Source: Bauldia sp.
GTDB taxonomy: Bacteria; Pseudomonadota; Alphaproteobacteria; Rhizobiales; Kaistiaceae
Length of the DNA stretch: 41,604 bases
Assembly (NCBI GenBank): GCA_020849325.1
Contig: JADLGL010000006.1
Location: 1 to 41,604, forward strand
Direction of reading: 5' to 3'
Shown here piece after piece: positions 36,593 to 41,604 of the stretch. The notes beneath the pieces were generated by a model. That model did not search any database. It had not been told where the DNA came from and saw only the letters and a program-made list of their open reading frames with translations. The translations under genes and the position numbers were made by a program. Each line of letters begins with the position of its first letter. Position 1 is the first letter of the stretch.

Positions 36593-36773
36593 GCTTCCTA
36601 CTAGTCCCGTAGACGGAACAATATCCGTCGACCCAGAAGATCCGTTCCGCGGATCGCCCCCGCGGCCACGTCTGAGAACAAAAGGTTCCGGCGCTCCGCT
36701 TCGCTCCGGCCGGAGCGACGGCGTTGGTTTGGGGGGAGCGTAAATCGCCTTCCCCTCGGCTAACCTCCGCGGC
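36593..36773. other. Intergenic region upstream of the LuxR-type HTH gene
   Basis: A 181-base gap holding several short hairpins, for example GATCCG-N5-CGGATC near 36640-36656 and an imperfect GACGGA/TCCGTC stem just before it. No gene is seen; one of the hairpins may terminate the upstream gene. Confidence 0.4.
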
Positions 36774-37064
36774 ATGACCGAGCCGCGCGGAAGGCCGCCT
36801 CATCCCGATGTGCTGACGCCGGCCGAATGGCACGTGCTGAATCTCGTGCGGCACGGCCTGTCGAATCGGCGCATCGCGGAGCTCCGCGAGACCAGCCTCG
36901 ACGCCACGAAATTTCACGTCGCCAGCATCCTGTCGAAGCTCGACGCCGACGACCGCGCCGCCCTCCGAGGCTGGACCGGCATGCACACCGACAGCCCGCT
37001 GGAGCATGATCCGAAGAAGTGGCTGCCGATTCTTCGAAAAGATCATGCTCCACCAAGGAAATAG
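36774..37064 (+). CDS. LuxR-type HTH protein, stand-alone
   Basis: This 96-residue protein is essentially one LuxR/GerE helix-turn-helix: LTPAEWHVLNLVRHGLSNRRIAELRETSLDATKFHVASILSKLDADDRAALRGW (about 14-67). It has no receiver or ligand domain, and a short basic tail. The ATG at 36774 has only weak upstream purines. It lies 56 bases before the VOC protein on the same strand and probably regulates or is co-transcribed with it. Confidence 0.82.
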   Translation: MTEPRGRPPHPDVLTPAEWHVLNLVRHGLSNRRIAELRETSLDATKFHVASILSKLDADDRAALRGWTGMHTDSPLEHDPKKWLPILRKDHAPPRK

Positions 37065-37120
37065 GCGACGAGCGTGATCCGGCTTCAACGGATCGCGCTC
37101 TGGCAGAAAGGAGCGAAGCC

Positions 37121-37504
37121 ATGCCCCTCACGCCCCTTGGGCCGATCGGCCAGATTGCCCGCGAGGTCGCGGACACGCCGAGGTCGGAGCGATTCTACCG
37201 CGACGTCCTCGGCCTCCCGCACCTCTTCACGTTCGGCAATCTCGCCTTCTTCGACTGCGGCGGCACGCGGCTGTTCCTCACGCCGCCCGAGGACGGGACG
37301 GTGAAGCCGCAATCGGTGCTCTATCTCCGGACCGAGGACATCCATGGCTGGCATGCGGCACTCGCCGCGCGAGGCGTCGCGTTCGAGGGGGCGCCGCACC
37401 TCATCCACCGCCACGCCGATGGCTCGGAGGAGTGGATGGTGTTCTTCCGCGACCCCGACGGACACCTGACGGCGCTGATGGAGCGAACGAAGCCAAAGGC
37501 TTAG
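37121..37504 (+). CDS. VOC-family (glyoxalase/bleomycin-resistance fold) protein
   Basis: This is a 127-residue vicinal-oxygen-chelate protein. It has REVADTPRSERFYRDVLGLPHLF (13-35), GTRLFLTPP and VFFRDPDGHLTALMER (106-121), with metal-ligand-type Glu/His positions as in dioxygenase- or glyoxalase-like members. The substrate cannot be named. The ATG at 37121 has AAGGAG seven bases upstream. It is paired with the HTH gene before it. Confidence 0.85.
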   Translation: MPLTPLGPIGQIAREVADTPRSERFYRDVLGLPHLFTFGNLAFFDCGGTRLFLTPPEDGTVKPQSVLYLRTEDIHGWHAALAARGVAFEGAPHLIHRHADGSEEWMVFFRDPDGHLTALMERTKPKA

Positions 37505-37891
37505 CGACATCGATTCGGAACGCCCCGCGCCGGCGGTCTCCCGTCAACACGCGAATCGCCCGTCGGTTCGCCGCTGTTGATCGCGGGTACGACGGCCGTA
37601 TGACCGACCGGTCGTGATTGACTAAAACGCGACTCGGTCTAGCCTGCAGGCATTGTTCGCGTCCGCGCCCATTCCTGGCGCGATCCCCGGAAATCGTGAG
37701 GATTCCCCTGGCTTCCGACTCTCTGTCGGCGCCTGTGGACTCTTCGTCGCCGACCCACGGTTTGTGGTGTTTACACCTCGTAAACACCATATATGGTGTA
37801 GTTGCGACCCGGGCGAATGGCGCGGGTTCACAGATGGGCGGCGTGGGTCCACACTCCCTCGCCTCCCGCCAAACGGGGTTCGGGCACGGCC
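37505..37891. other. Intergenic region between the VOC gene and nrdJ
   Basis: About 390 bases without a gene. An imperfect hairpin TCAACA-N-GCGAA...TTCGC-N3-TGTTGA spans about 37542-37577, and a perfect palindrome CGACCGGTCG lies at 37605-37614. The stretch 37760-37805 is AT-rich and carries the NrdR-type boxes. I find no cobalamin (B12) riboswitch, although the downstream enzyme needs B12. Confidence 0.45.
37766..37799 (+). promoter_or_regulatory. NrdR box and inverted repeat upstream of nrdJ
   Basis: ACACCATATATGGTGT (37784-37799) is a perfect 16-base palindrome matching the NrdR-box pattern (ACAC-AT-rich-GTGT). A partly overlapping inverted repeat GGTGTTTAC-N5-GTAAACACC (37766-37788) lies beside it. 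NrdR represses ribonucleotide-reductase genes when dATP is high. Boxes are usually in pairs; the second here is weaker and the spacing is not canonical. Confidence 0.75.
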
Positions 37892-40800
37892 ATGCAGATC
37901 AATCGTCGCTATACGAAGTCGGGCGAGTCGCCCTACGCCAGCATTCCGTTCCGCGCGACCAAGAGCGAGATCCGCAACCCCGACGGTTCGACCGTCTTCA
38001 AGCTCGACGGCATCCAGGTTCCGGAGAGCTGGAGCCAGGTCGCGGCCGACATCATCGCCCAGAAATATTTCCGGAAGGCCGGCATCCCGGCGAAGCTCTC
38101 GCGCTTCGAGGAATCGACGGTGCCGTCATGGCTGTGGCGTTCGGTGCCGGACGACGCGGCCCTCGCGCGCCTCCCGAAGGACGCGCGCACCGTTGCCGAG
38201 ACCGACGCGCGGCAGGTGTTCGACCGCATGGCCGGCGCCTGGACCTATTGGGGCTGGAAGGGCGGGTACTTCACCACCGAGGAGGACGCGGCCGCGTTCT
38301 TCGACGAGATGAGGTACATGCTGGCCACCCAGATGGCGGCGCCGAACTCGCCGCAGTGGTTCAACACCGGCCTCCACTGGGCCTACGGCATCGATGGCCC
38401 GAGCCAGGGCCACTATTACGTCGACCACGAGACCGGCATCGTCCAGGCCTCGGAATCGGCCTATGAGCGGCCGCAGCCGCATGCCTGCTTCATCCAGTCG
38501 ATCGCCGACGACCTCGTGAACGAGGGCGGCATCATGGATCTCTGGGTCCGCGAGGCGCGACTGTTCAAGTACGGCTCGGGCACCGGCTCGAACTTCTCGT
38601 CGCTCCGCGGCGAGGGCGAAAGGCTCTCGGGCGGCGGCCGGTCGTCGGGCCTGATGAGCTTCCTCAAGATCGGCGACCGCGCGGCGGGCGCGATCAAGTC
38701 GGGCGGCACGACGCGCCGCGCGGCGAAGATGGTCGTGGTCGACATCGACCATCCCGACATCGAGCTCTACATCAACTGGAAGGTGAAGGAGGAGCAGAAG
38801 GTCGCCGCCCTCGTCACCGGCTCGAAGATCGTCTCGCAGCACCTCCGCGCCGTCCTGAAGGCGTGCGTGAACTGCGACGGACAGGACGACGCCTGCTTCG
38901 ACCCCAACAAGAACCCGGCGCTGAAGCGCGAGATCAGGGCCGCCAAGAAGGCGCAGGTGCCGCTCAACTACGTCCAGCGCGTGATCCAGTTCGCGCGCCA
39001 GGGCTACACCGACATGGAATTCCCGGTGTTCAACACCGACTGGGATTCCGAGGCCTATCTCACCGTCTCCGGCCAGAACTCGAACAATTCCGTCCGCGTC
39101 ACCGACGAGTTCCTCCGTACCGTGGAGACCGACGGCGACTGGAACCTCACCGCGCGCATCACCGGCAAGGTGACGAAGACGGTGAAGGCGAAGGAGCTGT
39201 GGGAGCAGGTCGGCTACGCCGCCTGGGCCTCGGCCGATCCCGGCATCCAGTACCACTCGACGATCAACGACTGGCACACCTGCCCGGCCGAGGGGCCCAT
39301 CCGCGCGTCGAACCCGTGCTCGGAATACATGTTCCTCGACGACACGGCGTGCAATCTCGCATCGCTGAACCTCATCACCTTCCGCCAGGCCGACGGGAAT
39401 TTCGACGTCGACAGCTTTGCCCACGCCTCGCGGCTGTGGACCGTCGTCCTCGAGATCTCGGTGATGATGGCGCAGTTCCCCTCGAAGCGGATCGCGGAAC
39501 TCTCCTACAGGTACCGCACGCTGGGCCTCGGCTTCGCCAATATCGGCGGTCTCCTGATGACCTCGGGCATCCCGTACGATTCGGCCGAAGGGCGCGCGAT
39601 CTGCGGCGCCATCACCGCGCTGATGACCGGCACCTCCTACGCCACGTCGGCCGAGATCGCGGCCGAGCTCGGGCCCTTCCCCGGCTATGAGCCGAACCGC
39701 GAGGCGATGCTTCGCGTGATGAACAACCATCGCCTGGCGGCGGAAGGCGCGACCTCGGGCTATGTCGGGCTCGCCACCCTCCCCGTCCCGCTCGACCATG
39801 CGGCGTGTCCGGACAAGGCGCTCGTCGAGGCGGCGGTCGCCTCGTGGCGCGACGTGATCCGGCTCGGCAGCGTCTACGGCTTCCGCAACGCGCAGGCCTC
39901 GGTGATCGCGCCGACCGGCACGATCGGCCTCGTGATGGATTGCGACACGACGGGCATCGAGCCGGACTTCGCGCTCGTGAAGTTCAAGAAGCTCGCCGGC
40001 GGCGGCTACTTCAAGATCATCAACCGCGCCGTGCCCGAGGCGCTGGCCGCGCTCGGCTACACCGCGGATGCCGCCAAGAAGATCGTCGACTACGCCGTCG
40101 GTTACGGCACCCTCGCCGGCGCCCCCGGCGTCAACCACGAGACGCTGGCCGCGAAAGGCTTCACCAAGGAGAAGCTCGTCGCGCTCGAAGCCGGCCTCAG
40201 GCAGGCGTTCGACATCAAGTTCGCCTTCAACAAATGGAGCCTCGGCGAGCCGTTCTGCACCGATGTCCTCGGCCTCACCGCCGAGCAGCTGAACGACCCG
40301 AACTTCGAGATCCTGCCGGCGATCGGCTTCCCGAAGGCCGACATCGAGGCCGCGAACCTCTACTGCTGCGGCGCGATGACCCTCGAGGGCGCGCCGGGGC
40401 TCAGGGCCGAGCACCTGCCGGTGTTCGACTGCGCGACGCCCTGCGGCCGCATCGGCAAGCGCGCGCTCTCGACCGAGAGCCACATCCTGATGATGGCCGC
40501 GTCGCAGCCGTTCATCTCGGGCGCGATCTCGAAGACGATCAACATGGCGAACGACGCCACGGTCGAGGACTGCAAGAACGCCTACATGCTGTCTTGGAAG
40601 CTGGCGCTGAAGGCGAACGCGCTCTATCGCGACGGCTCGAAGCTGTCGCAGCCGCTGAACTCGCAGCTCATCGCCGACAATGACGACGATGCCGACGACG
40701 CGGTCGCGGAGCTCGCCGCCAAGCCGATGATGAAGAAGGCCGAGGCGATCGCCGAACGCATCGTCGAGCGGGTGGTGGAATACGCCGTCCGCGAGCGCGA

Positions 40801-41604
40801 GAAGCTGCCGAACCGCCGGAAGGGCTACACCCAGAAGGCGATCGTCGGCGGCCACAAGATCTACCTCAAGACGGGCGAGTACGAGGACGGCCGCCTCGGC
40901 GAAATTTTCCTCGACATGCACAAGGAAGGCGCCGCCTTCCGGTCGCTGATGAACAATTTCGCCATCGCGATCTCACTCGGCCTCCAGTACGGCGTGCCGC
41001 TCGAGGAGTATGTCGAGGCGTTCACCTTCACCCGGTTCGAGCCAGCCGGCATCGTGATGGGCAACGACGCGATCAAGAACGCGACGTCGATCCTCGACTA
41101 CATCTTCCGTGAGTTGGCCGTGTCCTATCTCGGCCGGAACGACCTCGCCCACGTGGTTCCCGAGGAGGGCAACACGACCGCCATCGGTACCGCCGACCAC
41201 GGCGGCGCGCGGACCCCGCCCGAGGCGGTCGTGTCGCACGGCCTCACGCGCGGCCGGACGGTGAAGCTCGGCCTCGTCGATGCCAAGGGTGTCGCGACCG
41301 GTGGCGGCGCTCGGAGCGGCGGCGTGTCGGCGATCGGCGGCGGGCGCGGCTACGCGACCGCCGGCGGCGCGGCGCTGCGGAAGACCGATCCGGTGGAAAT
41401 GCGGACGCAGGTCGTGGAGACGGTGCGGGTGGAAGCGCTCCAGACCGTCGCCGTCGAGACGTTCGAGACGAAGCCGCTCCGGGCGTCCGCCGCGGCGCCG
41501 GCCAAGGCGGCGTCGGACGAGTCCAAAATCGCGATCGCCCGGATGAAGGGCTATGTCGGGGAGTCGTGCCCGGAGTGCGGAAACTTCACGCTGGTGCGGA
41601 ACGG
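37892..41604 (+). CDS. nrdJ: Adenosylcobalamin-dependent ribonucleotide reductase (class II), 3' end beyond window
   Basis: This is the B12-dependent reductase that makes deoxynucleotides independently of oxygen. The window shows 1237 codons with no stop. Recognisable features are [12 protein letters not shown], the [16 protein letters not shown] and [16 protein letters not shown] blocks, [40 protein letters not shown], and near the window end a [16 protein letters not shown] metal-binding finger typical of the family's C-terminus. The ATG at 37892 ([15 protein letters not shown]) is family-typical with a weak GGGG upstream. The NrdR-type palindrome about 90 bases upstream supports regulation by nucleotide levels. 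Confidence 0.95.
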   Translation, partial: MQINRRYTKSGESPYASIPFRATKSEIRNPDGSTVFKLDGIQVPESWSQVAADIIAQKYFRKAGIPAKLSRFEESTVPSWLWRSVPDDAALARLPKDARTVAETDARQVFDRMAGAWTYWGWKGGYFTTEEDAAAFFDEMRYMLATQMAAPNSPQWFNTGLHWAYGIDGPSQGHYYVDHETGIVQASESAYERPQPHACFIQSIADDLVNEGGIMDLWVREARLFKYGSGTGSNFSSLRGEGERLSGGGRSSGLMSFLKIGDRAAGAIKSGGTTRRAAKMVVVDIDHPDIELYINWKVKEEQKVAALVTGSKIVSQHLRAVLKACVNCDGQDDACFDPNKNPALKREIRAAKKAQVPLNYVQRVIQFARQGYTDMEFPVFNTDWDSEAYLTVSGQNSNNSVRVTDEFLRTVETDGDWNLTARITGKVTKTVKAKELWEQVGYAAWASADPGIQYHSTINDWHTCPAEGPIRASNPCSEYMFLDDTACNLASLNLITFRQADGNFDVDSFAHASRLWTVVLEISVMMAQFPSKRIAELSYRYRTLGLGFANIGGLLMTSGIPYDSAEGRAICGAITALMTGTSYATSAEIAAELGPFPGYEPNREAMLRVMNNHRLAAEGATSGYVGLATLPVPLDHAACPDKALVEAAVASWRDVIRLGSVYGFRNAQASVIAPTGTIGLVMDCDTTGIEPDFALVKFKKLAGGGYFKIINRAVPEALAALGYTADAAKKIVDYAVGYGTLAGAPGVNHETLAAKGFTKEKLVALEAGLRQAFDIKFAFNKWSLGEPFCTDVLGLTAEQLNDPNFEILPAIGFPKADIEAANLYCCGAMTLEGAPGLRAEHLPVFDCATPCGRIGKRALSTESHILMMAASQPFISGAISKTINMANDATVEDCKNAYMLSWKLALKANALYRDGSKLSQPLNSQLIADNDDDADDAVAELAAKPMMKKAEAIAERIVERVVEYAVREREKLPNRRKGYTQKAIVGGHKIYLKTGEYEDGRLGEIFLDMHKEGAAFRSLMNNFAIAISLGLQYGVPLEEYVEAFTFTRFEPAGIVMGNDAIKNATSILDYIFRELAVSYLGRNDLAHVVPEEGNTTAIGTADHGGARTPPEAVVSHGLTRGRTVKLGLVDAKGVATGGGARSGGVSAIGGGRGYATAGGAALRKTDPVEMRTQVVETVRVEALQTVAVETFETKPLRASAAAPAKAASDESKIAIARMKGYVGESCPECGNFTLVRN

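Noticed and set aside
37505-37891. Cobalamin riboswitch upstream of nrdJ
   Set aside because: I looked for the B12-box consensus and typical stem arrangement and found none; the NrdR-type palindrome explains regulation better.
38126-40921. Antisense frame of more than 900 codons within nrdJ
   Set aside because: nrdJ is unmistakable on the plus strand; the antisense translation is a composition artefact.

Overview
The window looks like chromosomal DNA from a very GC-rich alphaproteobacterium, most likely of the order Hyphomicrobiales (Rhizobiales). Three things suggest this. The suf operon carries two cysteine desulfurases, a SufT-type factor and a terminal SufA. The rne / amiC / mrcA / prfB neighbourhood is typical of that group. 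NDUFA12, a group III truncated globin and a B12-dependent ribonucleotide reductase are also present. Nearly all DNA is coding, and most genes are housekeeping.

Layout, left to right. 1-760: the tail of an IS5-family transposase abutting a small Sel1-like gene. 761-4638 (+): parE (topoisomerase IV subunit B) and an RhlE-like DEAD-box helicase. 4690-13435 (-): a long iron-sulfur assembly operon, read as NifS-like desulfurase, sufB, a VapBC-like toxin-antitoxin pair, a two-helix membrane protein, a DUF4260 membrane protein, sufC, sufD, sufS, sufT and sufA. The toxin-antitoxin pair has its own consensus promoter and nested palindromes and sits between sufB and sufC. 13645-15942 (+): an alpha/beta hydrolase and a tandem pair of small outer-membrane beta-barrel proteins, bordered by GC-rich palindromic repeats. 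16061-19444: a CvrA/YcgO-like cation/proton antiporter (-) divergent from tyrS (+). 19535-24952: an AsmA/DUF3971 envelope protein (-) divergent from a Bcp peroxiredoxin and an M23 (LytM) peptidase (+).

25029-28933: a monooxygenase-like small protein divergent from a LysR regulator; prfB (-) with an intact programmed +1 frameshift; then, on the + strand, a truncated haemoglobin and a four-helix membrane protein downstream of a near-perfect NsrR-type nitric-oxide operator. 28970-36163: mrcA (PBP1a) and amiC on the minus strand and rne on the plus strand with a long structured leader. 36212-37504: NDUFA12, a LuxR-type HTH protein and a VOC (glyoxalase-fold) protein. 37892 to the end: nrdJ, class II ribonucleotide reductase, cut by the window edge and preceded by a perfect NrdR-box palindrome.

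The items most worth a second look are the toxin-antitoxin module inside the essential suf operon, the NsrR-like site with the globin / membrane-protein pair, and the duplicated outer-membrane proteins with a Cys-Cys motif just before the last strand. Starts were chosen from Shine-Dalgarno matches and family-typical N-termini; no database or structure search was possible.
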